A DNA stretch of 64,000 nucleotides from Thioclava sp. GXIMD4216 (GCF_037949285.1 NZ_CP149926.1:2583501-2647500); one strand, 5' to 3'; counted from the first letter of the stretch, positions 46,876-57,281 are shown. Numbers and translations: made by a program. The notes: generated by a model not told the origin, from the sequence alone.

Positions 46876-47483
46876 ATCAGGCGGTGTTCACGCGCCTTGC
46901 GGATCGCCTCTGACGTGGTGCGGGCACTCAACCGGATACGCGCCGATTTGAGCCGCGCCTTGAACGCGCTTTCGGTAATGCCCAAACGCGCCGCCGCCGC
47001 TGTATGCCGGTCCCCTGCGGCCAGAAGGCGCAGCGCCTCTGCCTGCGCATCGGTCAGCGAAAGACTTTCCTCGTGATGCTCGTGCAGGATATGGGTGATG
47101 CGCTCTAGCGTGGCCAGCTCGTCATCGGTAAATTCACGCGCGGTATGCGAAATCCCGACGATCGAACGCGACGACATCGGCCCGACCCCCGCAACCGCAC
47201 CGTAATTCAGCCCGAAACGGCGCGCCTGCTCGAAGATGCCGAAAGGATCGGGAAACCGGATCTCGCTCCAGCGGACCCGCCCCGTATGGGAAATCCCCCA
47301 GAAGACCACGGGATCGCGCAGATAATAGGACCGCTCGTTGTAAAGCTGGATCCATTTGGGATCATAACTCGTATGATAAATGCGTGCCTGCGCAAAACGG
47401 ACGTGCAAACCAACCATAAATCCGGCTGGCGCGAGCTCGTTGAGCTCATCAAGCAGACCTTGCGTTTTAGAATCAAAAGACAT
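46872..47483 (-). CDS. LuxR-family regulator, no cognate synthase seen
   Basis: The protein has 203 residues. The N-terminal autoinducer-binding domain (about 15-140) keeps several AHL-pocket residues: W and Y in KWIQLYNERSYYLRDPVVFW, including the conserved Asp-Pro. The C-terminal LuxR-type HTH (about 140-200) reads LTDAQAEALRLLAAGD, then AAAARLGITESAFKARLKSA. No luxI homolog lies in the window, so it is a solo receptor here. It is convergent with rarA, overlapping by four bases. The 207-base gap upstream holds the rplQ terminator. Confidence 0.88.
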   Translation of the reverse strand: MSFDSKTQGLLDELNELAPAGFMVGLHVRFAQARIYHTSYDPKWIQLYNERSYYLRDPVVFWGISHTGRVRWSEIRFPDPFGIFEQARRFGLNYGAVAGVGPMSSRSIVGISHTAREFTDDELATLERITHILHEHHEESLSLTDAQAEALRLLAAGDRHTAAAARLGITESAFKARLKSARIRLSARTTSEAIRKAREHRLI

Positions 47484-47635
47484 GGCAGCCTAACGTTTAA
47501 CTAAAAGAAGCAGCCAGCCCAAGCCAAAGGCCTACCGGTCTGCCAAGAAATCAAACAGCGCACCAAATAATGCGCCACTTCACCAGTTGCGGCGCCCCCT
47601 ATTTCAGCTTTCCACTAAAATCTTAAATAAACCAT

Positions 47636-47665
47636 TGAAAAACCCCGCCCAAACGGGCGGGGTTT
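47636..47665 (-). terminator. Intrinsic terminator after rplQ
   Basis: On the minus strand aaaccccgccc pairs with gggcggggttt (11 bp, four-base loop) and is followed by a T-run. It is the strongest terminator of the ribosomal cluster and ends the alpha operon. Confidence 0.9.
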
Positions 47666-47690
47666 GATCTTATCAGACCGAAAGGTCCGA

Positions 47691-48110
47691 TTATTCTGCC
47701 GCTGCTTCTTCAGCTTCGAGGCGCGCACGGTCTGCAGCACCTTTTGCCGAGGAATCGCGCTCGACGAACTCGATGATCGCCATCGGAGCCATATCGCCAT
47801 AACGGAAGCCGGCTTTCAGAACGCGAACATAGCCACCTTGACGGTCTTTGAAACGCGGGCCGAGAACTTCGAAGAGTTTGGCCACGTCTTTGTCCTGCTT
47901 CAGCTGGGCTGCTGCCTGACGACGTGCGTGCAGGTCGCCGCGCTTTGCCAGCGTGATCAGCTTTTCGATCACCGGACGAAGCTCTTTTGCTTTCGGCAGG
48001 GTGGTTTTGATTTGCTCGTGCTCGATGAGCGAGCCAGCCATGTTCGAGAACAGCGCCTTGCGGTGTTCATGGGTACGGTTGAGACGGCGGTAACCGCGAG
48101 CGTGACGCAT
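47691..48110 (-). CDS. rplQ: 50S ribosomal protein L17
   Basis: The protein has 139 residues and begins [20 protein letters not shown], with [18 protein letters not shown], both L17 signatures. The Glu/Ala-rich tail is normal for alphaproteobacteria. It is the last gene of the alpha operon, 155 bases after rpoA with a hairpin in between, and is followed by a strong terminator. Confidence 0.97.
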   Translation of the reverse strand: MRHARGYRRLNRTHEHRKALFSNMAGSLIEHEQIKTTLPKAKELRPVIEKLITLAKRGDLHARRQAAAQLKQDKDVAKLFEVLGPRFKDRQGGYVRVLKAGFRYGDMAPMAIIEFVERDSSAKGAADRARLEAEEAAAE

Positions 48111-48214
48111 GTGAATTCTCCGTAATTGCGTTTTGCTTTGTCAGGGCGACCGATGCGTGCCGGTGCCTCAGTTGGGGCGGAGCCCGATATTCCCAGCCTG
48201 CGCTGGCATTGAAT

Positions 48215-48239
48215 GGGGGGCGTGTAGCCCACGCCCCCC
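48215..48239 (-). terminator. Hairpin between rpoA and rplQ
   Basis: ggggggcgt (48215-48223) pairs with acgcccccc (48231-48239) around a seven-base loop. The minus-strand tail ATTCAATG has few T residues, so termination is probably partial. Confidence 0.5.
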
Positions 48240-48265
48240 TATCCGTCAAGCCTGTAAGCGGAAGA

Positions 48266-49282
48266 TCAGAACTGATCTTCGAAACGCTTGGCCAGATCTT
48301 CGATATTTTCCGGCGGCCAGTCTTCGACTTCCATCCCGAGATGCAGCCCCATGCCCGAAAGCACTTCCTTGATCTCGTTCAGCGACTTGCGGCCGAAGTT
48401 CGGGGTGCGGAGCATCTCGGCTTCGGTTTTCTGGATGAGGTCGCCGATATAGACGATATTGTCGTTCTTGAGGCAGTTTGCCGAACGGACCGACAGTTCC
48501 AGCTCGTCGACCTTCTTGAGAAGGAGCGGGTTGAACTCGAGGCCGTCTTCCGCGTCCTGCTTCGACGCCGATTCGGGCTCTTCGAAGTTGACGAAGATCG
48601 ACAGCTGGTCCTGCAGGATACGCGCAGCAAAAGCCACGGCGTCTTCCGGCGTGATCGAGCCATCGGTTTCGATCTTCATGGTCAGCTTGTCATAGTCCAG
48701 CACCTGACCTTCACGGGTCGGGGTGACTTCGTAGGCGACCTTTTTCACCGGCGAATAGATCGCATCGATCGGGATCAGACCGATGGGCGCGTCTTCCGGA
48801 CGGTTCTTATCGGCAGCGACATAGCCTTTGCCGGTATTGACGGTCAGCTCCATGAACAGGTCGGCACCATCATCAAGGTGGCAGATGACATGCTCTTTGT
48901 TCAGAACTTCGATGCCTGCGGTCTCGGAGATGTCGCCAGCGGTCACAACGCCCGGACCTTTGGCCGAGATCGACACGCGTTTGGGGCCTTCGACATCCAT
49001 ACGCAGCGACACGCCCTTGAGGTTCAGCACGATGTCGGTGACGTCTTCACGCACACCGGCCACGCTGGAGAACTCGTGGAGCACATTGTCGATTTGTACG
49101 CTGGTGATGGCCGCGCCTTGCAGCGAGGACAGCAGAACGCGGCGCAGCGCGTTCCCCAGGGTGAGACCAAAACCACGCTCAAGCGGTTCTGCAACGAGCG
49201 AAGCCTGACGCTCCGGATCGTTACCCGGTTTTACTTCCAGCTGCGTCGGCTTGATCAGCTCGGCCCAATTCTTGTGGATCAT
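48266..49282 (-). CDS. rpoA: RNA polymerase alpha subunit
   Basis: The protein has 338 residues. I chose ATG 49282 ([17 protein letters not shown]), with GGAGG six bases upstream. The N-terminal dimerisation domain includes [20 protein letters not shown], and the C-terminal domain (helix-hairpin-helix) contains [17 protein letters not shown] and [18 protein letters not shown]. It nucleates RNA polymerase assembly and contacts promoters and regulators. Confidence 0.98.
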   Translation of the reverse strand: MIHKNWAELIKPTQLEVKPGNDPERQASLVAEPLERGFGLTLGNALRRVLLSSLQGAAITSVQIDNVLHEFSSVAGVREDVTDIVLNLKGVSLRMDVEGPKRVSISAKGPGVVTAGDISETAGIEVLNKEHVICHLDDGADLFMELTVNTGKGYVAADKNRPEDAPIGLIPIDAIYSPVKKVAYEVTPTREGQVLDYDKLTMKIETDGSITPEDAVAFAARILQDQLSIFVNFEEPESASKQDAEDGLEFNPLLLKKVDELELSVRSANCLKNDNIVYIGDLIQKTEAEMLRTPNFGRKSLNEIKEVLSGMGLHLGMEVEDWPPENIEDLAKRFEDQF

Positions 49283-49399
49283 GCAGTGCCTCCATACCTG
49301 TTCCCAGCCCATGTCCTAAGCAGGGAACGCCCGAGGATAGAATGCGGACACGATTGGGCCGCGCGGGAAATCCCACACGGCCCAACCGGAATTCAGAAA

Positions 49400-49789
49400 T
49401 CAGACGCGGCGGCGCTTCGGCGGACGGCAGCCGTTATGCGCGATCGGGGTGACGTCACGGATCGAGGTGACAGCCAGACCGACAGCAGCCAGTGCGCGCA
49501 GAGCCGACTCACGACCCGAACCGGGGCCTTGAACTTCGACGTCTACGGTGCGCAGACCGTGCTCTTGTGCTTTGCGTGCAGCATCTTCTGCAGCCATCTG
49601 AGCGGCGTAGGGGGTCGATTTACGCGAACCCTTGAAGCCCATGGTGCCCGAGGACGACCACGAGATGGCGTTGCCCTGAACGTCAGAGATCAGGATCTTG
49701 GTGTTGTTGAACGACGAGTTCACATGAACAACACCAGCGGCGATGTTCTTGCGCTCTTTACGCTTCGTGCGGACTTTATCACGTGCCAT
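49400..49789 (-). CDS. rpsK: 30S ribosomal protein S11
   Basis: The protein has 129 residues with the S11 core [18 protein letters not shown] and [20 protein letters not shown], and the C-terminal [11 protein letters not shown]. It lies in the platform of the small subunit. It follows rpsM after 15 bases; a GC-rich stem (ttgggccg/cggcccaa near 49354-49385) lies between it and rpoA. Confidence 0.98.
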   Translation of the reverse strand: MARDKVRTKRKERKNIAAGVVHVNSSFNNTKILISDVQGNAISWSSSGTMGFKGSRKSTPYAAQMAAEDAARKAQEHGLRTVDVEVQGPGSGRESALRALAAVGLAVTSIRDVTPIAHNGCRPPKRRRV

Positions 49790-49804
49790 GTGTCAAGCCT
49801 CCCC

Positions 49805-50173
49805 TTACTTCTTCTTGCCAGCGATGGCTTTTGCCGGGCCCTTACGGGTACGAGCATTGGTATGGGTACGCTGACCGCGAACCGGCAGGTTCCGGCGGTG
49901 ACGCAGACCGCGGTAGCAGCCCAGGTCCATCAGACGTTTGACGTTCATTTGAACTTCACGGCGCAGGTCACCTTCAACGGTGAGGTTTGCGTCGATATAT
50001 TCGCGGATCGAAAGGACTTCCGCATCCGACAGCTCGTTCACACGACGGGTCACGTCGATGTTGACGGCTTCGCAGATTTTACGGGCGGTGTCGTTGCCGA
50101 TACCGGTGATGTAGGTCAATGCGATCGGGACGCGTTTCCCGGTCGGAATGTTGACGCCAGCAATACGTGCCAA
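49805..50173 (-). CDS. rpsM: 30S ribosomal protein S13
   Basis: The protein has 122 residues: [20 protein letters not shown] at the start, [17 protein letters not shown] and the C-terminal [21 protein letters not shown]13 forms bridges to the large subunit and contacts the P-site tRNA. The 181-base gap to adk has no gene and may carry a promoter for the alpha operon. Confidence 0.98.
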   Translation of the reverse strand: MARIAGVNIPTGKRVPIALTYITGIGNDTARKICEAVNIDVTRRVNELSDAEVLSIREYIDANLTVEGDLRREVQMNVKRLMDLGCYRGLRHRRNLPVRGQRTHTNARTRKGPAKAIAGKKK

Positions 50174-50354
50174 AGCGTTCTTCCTTCACGTTGCGGTTCC
50201 GTAGTACCAGAACCTTTTTTCACAACAGATGGCCCGAAACCTCATGTTCCGGACCCTGATTCCGACAGACCGACTGACCCATCGAAAAATTGATTCTCAT
50301 AAGAGAGACTTGCACCTACGAGGTATCCTCCTTCAGGTCAAGCCTCTCTATGCA

Positions 50355-50942
50355 TTATTCTTGCTGATCAAGGATCGCCGCGATCTGCGCCGAGACCGTG
50401 CCGATTTCAGCCAGACCATCAACGCGGAACAGATCGCCCGCGTGATAATAATAACCGATCAGCGGCGAGGTCTTTTTGTAATACTCGCGCAGGCGGTCGC
50501 CGAAGACTTCGGCATTGTCATCCTTACGGACCGGCTGACCTGCCGCACGGGCCTCTTCGGCGCGCCCGACAATGCGGTTCACCAGAACGGCATCATCGAC
50601 AACCAGCTCGATCACGGCATCCAGCTTCTGCCCCATACGCGCCAGAAGCGCGTTCAGCGCATCCGCCTGCCCCAACGTGCGCGGGAAGCCGTCGAAGATG
50701 AACCCGTTGCCCTCGTCCGAGGACAGCTTCTCTTCGATCAGGCCGATCACGATATCATCGGTGACCAGCTCGCCACGATCCATCACCTCGGCAACCTTGT
50801 TGCCCATCTCGGTGCCGGAGGTCTTGGCCTCGCGCAGCATATCGCCAGTGGACAGCTGGACCATCCCGCGATCTGCGACAAGCTTACCTGCCTGGGTGCC
50901 TTTGCCGGCCCCGGGCGGGCCAAGCAAGATGATATTGGTCAT
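50355..50942 (-). CDS. adk: Adenylate kinase, short-LID type
   Basis: The protein has 195 residues from ATG 50942. The P-loop is [10 protein letters not shown], with [14 protein letters not shown] and the NMP-binding STGDMLREA. The LID is short, going from [16 protein letters not shown] straight to [10 protein letters not shown], compared with about 30 extra residues in the E. coli enzyme. It interconverts ATP + AMP and 2 ADP. It follows secY closely. Confidence 0.95.
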   Translation of the reverse strand: MTNIILLGPPGAGKGTQAGKLVADRGMVQLSTGDMLREAKTSGTEMGNKVAEVMDRGELVTDDIVIGLIEEKLSSDEGNGFIFDGFPRTLGQADALNALLARMGQKLDAVIELVVDDAVLVNRIVGRAEEARAAGQPVRKDDNAEVFGDRLREYYKKTSPLIGYYYHAGDLFRVDGLAEIGTVSAQIAAILDQQE

Positions 50943-50955
50943 GATGTCTTTCCTT

Positions 50956-52317
50956 TCAGCGGCGCGCGGGGGCCTTACGACCGGACTTCTTGCGCTTACC
51001 ACGAAGTTGAGATTTTTCGATCAGACCTTCGTATTGGTGCGCAAGAAGATGCGACTGCACCTGATTGATCGTGTCCATCGTCACCGAAACGATGATCAGA
51101 ACCGAGGTGCCGCCAAAATAGAACGGGATCGAAAGCGAAGAGCGGAGGATTTCCGGCAGCAGGCAGACCGCCGCCAGATATGCCGAACCGATCACCAGCA
51201 CACGCGAAACCACGTAATCAAGGTAATCTTCGGTTTTCTTGCCGGGACGGATGCCCGGAATAAAACCGCCTTGGTTCTTGAGATTGTCCGCGACTTCATC
51301 CGATTTGAAAGAAACGTTCGCCGTGTAGAAATACGCGAAGAACACGATCATCGCCACGTAGAACAGCAGATAAAGCGGCTGACCCGGCCCGAAATAAGCC
51401 AGAATGGTCGACATCACGGGGCCGGTATTCCCGCCCGAGAATGTCGCAATGGTGGTCGGCAGCAGCAGAAGCGACGAGGCGAAGATCGCAGGGATAACAC
51501 CTGCGGGGTTCACCTTGATCGGCAGGTGCGACGAGCCGCCATCATAGATTTTCATCCCCACCTGACGGCGCGGATATTGAATATGGATCTTGCGCAGAGC
51601 GCGTTCCATGAAGACCACGAAGCCGATGACCGCAATGATCATGACGATCACGGCAATGGTTGCCGGAAGCGAGATCGCCCCCGCACGGCCTTGCGCAAGG
51701 AAGCTTGCGAAATGCGCAGGAATCTCGGCCACGATGCCGACGAAGATGATCAGCGAGATGCCGTTACCGATACCGCGCGACGTGATCTGTTCGCCGACCC
51801 ACATCAGGAACATGGTGCCGCCAACCAGCGTGATCACCACAGCCGCTTGGAAATACATGCCCGGATCATGCGCCAACCCACCGGCTTCCAGCGATTTTGC
51901 CAGACCGAAGGCCTGGAAGGTCGCAAGGGCCACGGTGCCATAGCGGGTAATCTGGTTGATCTTCTTGCGGCCCTGTTCGCCCTCTTTCTTCATCTGCTCC
52001 AGCGCCGGAACCATAGCGGCCAGCAACTGAACGATGATGGAGGCCGAGATATACGGCATGATGCCCAGAGCAAAAATACCCATGCGGCCAAGCGCACCGC
52101 CGGTGAACATCGACAGGATGCCCCCGAGACCCGAGCCTGCGTTCTCCATAAAGTCGCGCAGGGCCTGTGCGTCGATCCCCGGCACAGGGATATAGGTCCC
52201 CAACCGGTAGATGATCAGCAGACCGATGGTGAAGAAAATCCGTTGGCGAAGCTCGGTGGCCTTGCCCAGGGCGCCCCAAGAGAGGTTCGCCGCCATTTGC
52301 TCTGCAGCAGATGCCAT
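50956..52317 (-). CDS. secY: Preprotein translocase subunit SecY
   Basis: The protein has 453 residues with ten transmembrane helices. [30 protein letters not shown] and the conserved loop [11 protein letters not shown] are family markers, and [16 protein letters not shown] lies in helix 7. SecY forms the protein-conducting channel. It follows rplO after 112 bases, which contain a strong GC hairpin. Confidence 0.97.
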   Translation of the reverse strand: MASAAEQMAANLSWGALGKATELRQRIFFTIGLLIIYRLGTYIPVPGIDAQALRDFMENAGSGLGGILSMFTGGALGRMGIFALGIMPYISASIIVQLLAAMVPALEQMKKEGEQGRKKINQITRYGTVALATFQAFGLAKSLEAGGLAHDPGMYFQAAVVITLVGGTMFLMWVGEQITSRGIGNGISLIIFVGIVAEIPAHFASFLAQGRAGAISLPATIAVIVMIIAVIGFVVFMERALRKIHIQYPRRQVGMKIYDGGSSHLPIKVNPAGVIPAIFASSLLLLPTTIATFSGGNTGPVMSTILAYFGPGQPLYLLFYVAMIVFFAYFYTANVSFKSDEVADNLKNQGGFIPGIRPGKKTEDYLDYVVSRVLVIGSAYLAAVCLLPEILRSSLSIPFYFGGTSVLIIVSVTMDTINQVQSHLLAHQYEGLIEKSQLRGKRKKSGRKAPARR

Positions 52318-52338
52318 ATGCCTGTCTCTTTCATGTCA

Positions 52339-52371
52339 GCGCCGCCAGACCGGGTTCCCGATCGGCGGCGC
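52339..52371 (-). other. GC-rich hairpin between rplO and secY
   Basis: gcgccgcc (52339-52346) pairs with ggcggcgc (52364-52371), with further partial pairing inside. No T-run follows on the minus strand. It may stabilise the upstream transcript end or slow RNA polymerase. Confidence 0.5.
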
Positions 52372-52429
52372 CAGAAAACCTATGCCTATGTAAGCGGGCA
52401 CGCGCCCGCTCACAACAGCTTATTCAGCC

Positions 52430-52900
52430 TTACTCGGCAGCGGCAGCCGCAACGGTGAGTTTACCGCCTGCTTTTTCGACAGCCTCAACAGCCGATTTCG
52501 AAGCACCGGTGACGTTCAGGGTCAGAGCGGATTTGACTTCGCCTTTTGCCAGAACGCGCACGCCGTCCAGTTTACGACGCACGAGACCCGAAGCAACCAG
52601 CACGTCTTCATTGATCTCTGCTTTCGCATCGATCTTGCCCGCTTCGATGAATTTCTCGATCAGGCCGAGGTTCACAACCGCGAAATGCTTGGCGTTCGGC
52701 TTGGTGAAGCCACGCTTCGGCAGACGACGGTAGAGCGGCATTTGGCCACCCTCGTAGCCGTTCAGTGCAACGCCCGAACGCGACTTCTGACCTTTGATAC
52801 CGCGACCAGCGGTTTTACCTTTGCCCGAGCCCGGACCGCGTGCAACGCGTTTTTTCTTCTGGGCTGCGCCCGCGTTATCGCGGAGTTCGTGAAGTTTCAT
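52430..52900 (-). CDS. rplO: 50S ribosomal protein L15
   Basis: The protein has 156 residues. I chose ATG 52900 ([12 protein letters not shown]). It has the Gly/Lys/Arg-rich core [20 protein letters not shown] and [19 protein letters not shown]15 is central to large-subunit assembly. Unusually, it is separated from rpmD by an RraB-like gene and a lipoprotein gene. Confidence 0.97.
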   Translation of the reverse strand: MKLHELRDNAGAAQKKKRVARGPGSGKGKTAGRGIKGQKSRSGVALNGYEGGQMPLYRRLPKRGFTKPNAKHFAVVNLGLIEKFIEAGKIDAKAEINEDVLVASGLVRRKLDGVRVLAKGEVKSALTLNVTGASKSAVEAVEKAGGKLTVAAAAAE

Positions 52901-53050
52901 ATCGCTTCTCCTCTCGCCGGACATGACCCCAGAAGCGTAGCTGGGCCAGACTCGGCATTTCTTGTTTTGCTTACGCAATTGATTCGAGGCCCCCGAAGGA
53001 GCCACGGGTCGCTATAGCAGAGGCCCTGCCCTGCAAGCAACCGCTTTGCA

Positions 53051-53443
53051 TCACGTGCGACACTGAATTGTCACGTCATAATTGAACTGGGTCCCGCCCC
53101 CGATCTGGTAGACACTGGCCAGCACGCGACCGATTTCGCGATAGCCCGCAGAGCCACAGCTCTTTGTAGCCCTTCGCGCAATCTGCCGCTCCATCACCGC
53201 GTCCTGATCCCAAAGCGGGCTCGACCCTTTGGAGACACTCACCCGATGCACCGCACCGCCCGCCAAGACAGGAACCGCCGACGCAGGCACCGCCGACGTA
53301 GGCAACGCCGACGTAGGTGCGGACGACCACGCAGGCACCGCGCTGACAGCATAGGTGTCGCGTGTGTAGGTCTCGGGTGCCTGCGATGCCATACAGCCAC
53401 CAAGCAGAACTGCCGCCGCCAAACCGGTAAGGAATGCCCTCAT
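53051..53443 (-). CDS. Small lipoprotein with short repeats
   Basis: The protein has 130 residues. A lipoprotein signal ends in the lipobox LLGGC at about residues 13-17 (MRAFLTGLAAAVLLGGC). The next 40 residues contain tandem five-residue units (TSALP, TSAVP, ASAVP) encoded by three imperfect 15-base repeats at 53277-53321. The C-terminal part (GSSPLWDQDAVMERQIARRA and the Cys-containing TIQCRT) is conserved-looking. It is probably an outer-membrane or periplasmic lipoprotein of unknown role, located between the RraB-like gene and rplO. Confidence 0.75.
   Translation of the reverse strand: MRAFLTGLAAAVLLGGCMASQAPETYTRDTYAVSAVPAWSSAPTSALPTSAVPASAVPVLAGGAVHRVSVSKGSSPLWDQDAVMERQIARRATKSCGSAGYREIGRVLASVYQIGGGTQFNYDVTIQCRT
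53277..53321. repeat. Three 15-base tandem repeats in the lipoprotein gene
   Basis: The units begin gccgacgcaggcacc, gccgacgtaggcaac and gccgacgtaggtgcg. They encode Ser/Ala/Val/Pro repeats just after the lipobox and could vary in copy number by slippage. Confidence 0.6.
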
Positions 53444-53446
53444 CTG

Positions 53447-53785
53447 TCAGCGTCCCGAAAAGGCCCAGCCATCCGGCGCGAAACCATGAATCGACGCCAG
53501 AAGCGTCAGCTTTTCCTCATGTGCCCAGAGGGTCTCGGCATCCAGCGTGATGACCGGCGTCGTGATCTCGGCCACGGCCTCATCCTCGTCATCCTGCGCC
53601 TCGTAGAACTCGACGCCATACCCAAGGGCCTCGGCCGCATCGGACAGGTCGTCCCAATTCGCCCCGTCATCATCCATGACAAACTGGAACGCCACGACGC
53701 CTTCGGCGGGCACAGCATCCATCTTGGCAATCTCGGCGAAAATCTGGAAGGTCTCGGCCTTCTGGTCTTTCATATCCATCTTCAT
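53447..53785 (-). CDS. RraB-like ribonuclease E inhibitor family protein
   Basis: The protein has about 112 residues from ATG 53785. It has acidic character and matches the RraB/DUF-type fold: QIFAEIAKMDAVPAEGVVAF, VEFYEAQDDEDEAVAEI, and the C-terminal LWAHEEKLTLLASIHGFAPD followed by GWAFSGR. RraB binds RNase E and changes which transcripts it cuts. Its position inside the ribosomal cluster, just after a terminator-like hairpin downstream of rpmD, is unusual. Function is inferred from similarity. Confidence 0.7.
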   Translation of the reverse strand: MKMDMKDQKAETFQIFAEIAKMDAVPAEGVVAFQFVMDDDGANWDDLSDAAEALGYGVEFYEAQDDEDEAVAEITTPVITLDAETLWAHEEKLTLLASIHGFAPDGWAFSGR

Positions 53786-53810
53786 ACCTCTGGAAAGGGA
53801 GACAGGTACA

Positions 53811-53836
53811 AAAACGCCCCGGACGATGCCGGGGCG
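53811..53836 (-). terminator. Intrinsic terminator after rpmD
   Basis: On the minus strand cgccccgg pairs with ccggggcg around loop acgatg, and a run of T follows. It lies just after the rpmD stop (53861) and before the RraB-like gene, so it should end or attenuate the spc transcript there. Confidence 0.8.
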
Positions 53837-53860
53837 CTTTGTCAAAAACTCTGAATAAAA

Positions 53861-54046
53861 TCAGGCTTTTTCTTCGATGATCGCAACGAGGTGCGGGATC
53901 GAGTTCACCATGCCGCGGACGGCGGGGGTGTCTTCGAGCTCGCGGGTGCGGTTCATCTTGTTCAGACCGAGGCCTTTCAGCGTAGCGCGCTGAGAAGCGG
54001 GACGGCGGATCGGCGAACCGATTTGTTTCACAACGATAGTAGCCAT
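53861..54046 (-). CDS. rpmD: 50S ribosomal protein L30
   Basis: The protein has 61 residues: [39 protein letters not shown] and [14 protein letters not shown], the L30 signature. It is the last protein gene of the first part of spc, followed by a terminator. Confidence 0.97.
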   Translation of the reverse strand: MATIVVKQIGSPIRRPASQRATLKGLGLNKMNRTRELEDTPAVRGMVNSIPHLVAIIEEKA

Positions 54047-54058
54047 GTCCTGATCTCC

Positions 54059-54613
54059 TTACGCGTCAGCCGATTCGGCTTCCGGCTTCTTCAGGATGTC
54101 AGCCACTTTCTTGCCACGGCGAGCCGCGACGTTACGGGGGCTTTGTTCCTGACGAAGCGCATCAAGCGTCGCACGGATCATGTTGTAGGGGTTCTGCGAA
54201 CCGGTCGACTTGGCAACCACGTCCTGAACGCCCAGCATTTCGAAGACGGCACGCATCGGACCACCCGCGATGATACCGGTACCGGCAGGTGCGGTGCGCA
54301 TGATCACGCGGCCAGCGCCGTGACGGCCTTCGATATCGTGGTGCAGGGTACGCGCGTCACGCAGCGGAACACGGAACATGTTGCGCTTTGCTTGCTCGGT
54401 CGCCTTACGGATTGCCTCCGGCACCTCTTTCGCTTTGCCTTTGCCGAAACCGACGCGGCCGCGCTGGTCGCCAACGACGACGAGTGCTGCGAAGCCGAAA
54501 CGTTTACCGCCTTTGACGGTTTTCGACACGCGGTTGATCGCGACAAGACGATCTGCGAATTCCGGGGTCTCTTCGCGCTCGCGGCGATCCCGGCGGTTTT
54601 CACGTTCTGCCAT
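54059..54613 (-). CDS. rpsE: 30S ribosomal protein S5
   Basis: The protein has 184 residues from ATG 54613 ([15 protein letters not shown]). Signatures are [40 protein letters not shown] and [20 protein letters not shown]5 helps decoding accuracy. The 155-base gap to rplR contains a terminator-shaped hairpin. Confidence 0.97.
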   Translation of the reverse strand: MAERENRRDRREREETPEFADRLVAINRVSKTVKGGKRFGFAALVVVGDQRGRVGFGKGKAKEVPEAIRKATEQAKRNMFRVPLRDARTLHHDIEGRHGAGRVIMRTAPAGTGIIAGGPMRAVFEMLGVQDVVAKSTGSQNPYNMIRATLDALRQEQSPRNVAARRGKKVADILKKPEAESADA

Positions 54614-54699
54614 GAAAACATCTCCTGATATGGACCGAAGTCCTTTTCCCAATCCAAGTGGATTTGCATCCCTGGATCATCGAGGGGTTGCCCCCTGCT

Positions 54700-54731
54700 C
54701 TAAAATCGAAGGGCGCATTGCGGCGCCCTTC
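54700..54731 (-). terminator. Hairpin between rplR and rpsE
   Basis: gaagggcgc pairs with gcgcccttc (54708-54716 with 54723-54731), a 9-bp stem with loop attgcg, followed on the minus strand by GATTTTAG. It could end or attenuate transcription from rplR. Confidence 0.6.
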
Positions 54732-54768
54732 GCAAGATTTCGATCACCCTGCCTTGCGGCAGAGAGGA

Positions 54769-55128
54769 TCAGAACTTCAGACCGCCTTCGCGAGCTGCAT
54801 CGGCCAGTGCCTTGATTTTCCCGTGGAACAGGAAACCGCCACGGTCGAAATAGCACTCTTCGACGCCTGCAGCCTTGGCACGTTCCGCGATGGTTGCACC
54901 GATCTTGGTCGCTGCTTCCACGTTGTTTTTGCCAACGAGGCCCAGATCCTTCTCGAGGGTCGAAGCCGCTGCAAGGGTCACACCGTTCAGATCGTCGATC
55001 AGCTGGACGCTGATGTTTTTCGACGAGCGGTGAACCGACAGACGCGCACGGCCATTGGCCATTTTGCGCAGTTTGTTCCGCACGCGCAGGCGGCGCTTCA
55101 GGAACAGTTCTCTTTTCTTGTTCGCCAT
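54769..55128 (-). CDS. rplR: 50S ribosomal protein L18
   Basis: The protein has 119 residues: [40 protein letters not shown] and [20 protein letters not shown]18 binds 5S rRNA. It follows rplF after 11 bases. Confidence 0.97.
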   Translation of the reverse strand: MANKKRELFLKRRLRVRNKLRKMANGRARLSVHRSSKNISVQLIDDLNGVTLAAASTLEKDLGLVGKNNVEAATKIGATIAERAKAAGVEECYFDRGGFLFHGKIKALADAAREGGLKF

Positions 55129-55139
55129 TTTCGCGCCCC

Positions 55140-55673
55140 TTACTTCTTCTTGCCTTCCTTACGGAAGACATACTCACCCTTGTAGCGGATGCCTTTGCCT
55201 TTATAGGGCTCGGGCGCACGCCACTCGCGGATATTCGCAGCAACCTGACCAACGAGCTGTTGGTCGATGCCTTCGATGACGATCTCGGTGTTTTTCGGCG
55301 AGGTGATGGTCACACCAGCCGGAACAGCGAAGTCCACATCATGCGAATAGCCCAGTGCCAGCTTCAGAGTGTTGCCCTGCATCGTGGCGCGGTAACCCAC
55401 ACCCTGAATTTCGAGCTCTTTCTTGAAGCCAACGGTGACGCCGGTCACAAGGTTCGCGATCATCGAGCGGGCCATACCCCACTGCTGACGCGCACGCTTG
55501 GACAGGCCACGCGGGGTCACGGAAACCGAAGAACCTTCAACCGAAAGGCTGACATCGTCGGTGGCGGTGAAGTGACGGGTCCCTTTCGGGCCTTTCACTT
55601 CGATGGTCTGGCCGGACACCGAAGCGGTCACACCGCTCGGAAGTTCCACTGCCTTCTTACCAATACGAGACAT
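55140..55673 (-). CDS. rplF: 50S ribosomal protein L6
   Basis: The protein has 177 residues with [40 protein letters not shown] and the C-terminal [21 protein letters not shown]6 lies near the factor-binding site. It is 11 bases after rpsH. Confidence 0.97.
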   Translation of the reverse strand: MSRIGKKAVELPSGVTASVSGQTIEVKGPKGTRHFTATDDVSLSVEGSSVSVTPRGLSKRARQQWGMARSMIANLVTGVTVGFKKELEIQGVGYRATMQGNTLKLALGYSHDVDFAVPAGVTITSPKNTEIVIEGIDQQLVGQVAANIREWRAPEPYKGKGIRYKGEYVFRKEGKKK

Positions 55674-55684
55674 CGGCTACCTCC

Positions 55685-56083
55685 TTAGAAGACGGTGCAG
55701 AGGACTTCGCCGCCAACATTGGCGTTGCGAGCATCTGCATCCGACATCACGCCCTTGGACGTGGAGACGATGGAAACGCCGAGGCCCTGACGGACCGACG
55801 GGACGTCTTTCGCAGCCATGTACACACGACGGCCCGGGGTCGAAACGCGCTTGAGTTCGCGGATGACCGGGGTGCCTTCGTAGTATTTCAGGCTGATGGT
55901 GATTTCAGGCAGACCGCGCGAGTCGGTGGTCGACTCGTAGCCGCGGATGTAGCCTTCCGCTGCAAGCACATCGAGAACCCATGCGCGCAGTTTCGACGCG
56001 GGGGTTTTGACGGTGGACTTGCCGCGCATTTGCGCGTTGCGGATGCGGGTCAGCATATCGCCGAGAGGATCGTTCATAGACAT
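55685..56083 (-). CDS. rpsH: 30S ribosomal protein S8
   Basis: The protein has 132 residues: [40 protein letters not shown] and the C-terminal [21 protein letters not shown]8 binds 16S rRNA and, in E. coli, represses spc translation. Start ATG 56083 (MSMNDPL) or ATG 56077. Confidence 0.97.
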   Translation of the reverse strand: MSMNDPLGDMLTRIRNAQMRGKSTVKTPASKLRAWVLDVLAAEGYIRGYESTTDSRGLPEITISLKYYEGTPVIRELKRVSTPGRRVYMAAKDVPSVRQGLGVSIVSTSKGVMSDADARNANVGGEVLCTVF

Positions 56084-56094
56084 ACGAGACCTCC

Positions 56095-56400
56095 TTACCA
56101 GCTCGACTTGACCATGCCGGGGATCTGACCGAAGGAGGCCAGGTCACGCAGCTTGATACGCGAGACTTTGAGCTTACGGTAGTAAGCGTGGGGACGACCG
56201 GTCAGCTGGCAACGGTTGTGCAAGCGGACAGCCGAGGAGTTGCGCGGCAGTTCTGCCAGCTTCAGGGAAGCTTTGAAGCGCTCTTCCATCGGACGATCCT
56301 GATCGGCGATGACTTCTTTCAGTGCGGCGCGTTTCGCGGCGTATTGTTTAACAAGACGCTCACGCTTCACTTCGCGCGCAACCATGGATTTCTTAGCCAT
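56095..56400 (-). CDS. rpsN: 30S ribosomal protein S14, zinc-independent form
   Basis: The protein has 101 residues: [40 protein letters not shown] and [17 protein letters not shown]. It has one cysteine, so it is the zinc-independent (C-minus) type. It lies between rplE and rpsH. Confidence 0.97.
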   Translation of the reverse strand: MAKKSMVAREVKRERLVKQYAAKRAALKEVIADQDRPMEERFKASLKLAELPRNSSAVRLHNRCQLTGRPHAYYRKLKVSRIKLRDLASFGQIPGMVKSSW

Positions 56401-56418
56401 TGTTCACTCTCCTCGCGA

Positions 56419-56976
56419 TCAGGCCGAGAACGGCATGTTGAAGTGCTTCAGAAGCGACTTCGCCTGCGCGTCATCATTGGTCGTGGTCACGATGATGATG
56501 TCCATACCCAGAACTTCGTCGACTTTGTCGAAATCGATCTCGGGGAACACGATCTGTTCTTTGAGACCCATTGCGAAGTTACCACGACCATCGAAGGACG
56601 GCTTCACGCCGCGGAAGTCGCGGACGCGCGGCAGTGCCACGTTGATCAGGCGGTCGAGGAATTCGTACATACGGGTGCCGCGCAGGGTCACCTTGCAGCC
56701 AAGCGGCATCTCTTCACGAACGCGGAAGCCTGCGATGGACTTCTTCGCTTTCGTCATGACAGCCTTCTGACCGGCGATGAGCGTCAGCTCTTCAGCGGCT
56801 TGCTTGACTTTTTTGGTGTCTTTCGTGGCTTCGCCAACGCCCATGTTGATCACGATCTTTTCGATCTTCGGGATCATCATGTCGTTTTTCAGACCGAACT
56901 CTTCCTTCATGGCAGCACGGATCTTGGATTCGTACTCGCCTTTCAGGCGCGGAGTGTAAGTTGCGAGGTCGAGCAT
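56419..56976 (-). CDS. rplE: 50S ribosomal protein L5
   Basis: The protein has 185 residues with [40 protein letters not shown] and [20 protein letters not shown]5 contacts 5S rRNA and P-site tRNA. It overlaps the rplX stop by one base. Confidence 0.97.
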   Translation of the reverse strand: MLDLATYTPRLKGEYESKIRAAMKEEFGLKNDMMIPKIEKIVINMGVGEATKDTKKVKQAAEELTLIAGQKAVMTKAKKSIAGFRVREEMPLGCKVTLRGTRMYEFLDRLINVALPRVRDFRGVKPSFDGRGNFAMGLKEQIVFPEIDFDKVDEVLGMDIIIVTTTNDDAQAKSLLKHFNMPFSA

Positions 56977-57281
56977 CAGATAACGTCCCCCGTGGTCTTG
57001 GCGAAACGAACCTTTTTGCCGTCTTCCATGCGGAAGCCGACGCGGGTTGCTTTACCGTTTGCATCCAGCAGAGCGAGGTTCGACAGGTCGATCGGCATTG
57101 CCTTCGGCTGACGGCCACCTTGGCTCGTTTGGGTTTGGCGCGTGTGACGGATCGCGACGTTCACGCCATCGACCACGGCTTTGTTCGAAGCCGGCATAAC
57201 CGAGGTGATCTCACCCTGTTTGCCTTTGTCCTTACCGGACAGAACAACAACCTTATCACCTTTGCGGAGTTTAGCAGCCAT
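56976..57281 (-). CDS. rplX: 50S ribosomal protein L24
   Basis: The protein has 101 residues with the KOW motif [20 protein letters not shown] and [21 protein letters not shown]24 starts 50S assembly. It overlaps rplN by one base. Confidence 0.97.
   Translation of the reverse strand: MAAKLRKGDKVVVLSGKDKGKQGEITSVMPASNKAVVDGVNVAIRHTRQTQTSQGGRQPKAMPIDLSNLALLDANGKATRVGFRMEDGKKVRFAKTTGDVI

Noticed and set aside
48209..50293. A 694-codon open frame on the plus strand over rpoA, rpsK and rpsM.
   Set aside because: It is the antisense shadow of conserved genes; high GC content leaves opposite-strand frames open and the translation has no domain.
53277..53321. The short repeats were considered as a possible CRISPR.
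   Set aside because: Three contiguous 15-base units without spacers inside a coding region are coding repeats, not a CRISPR array.
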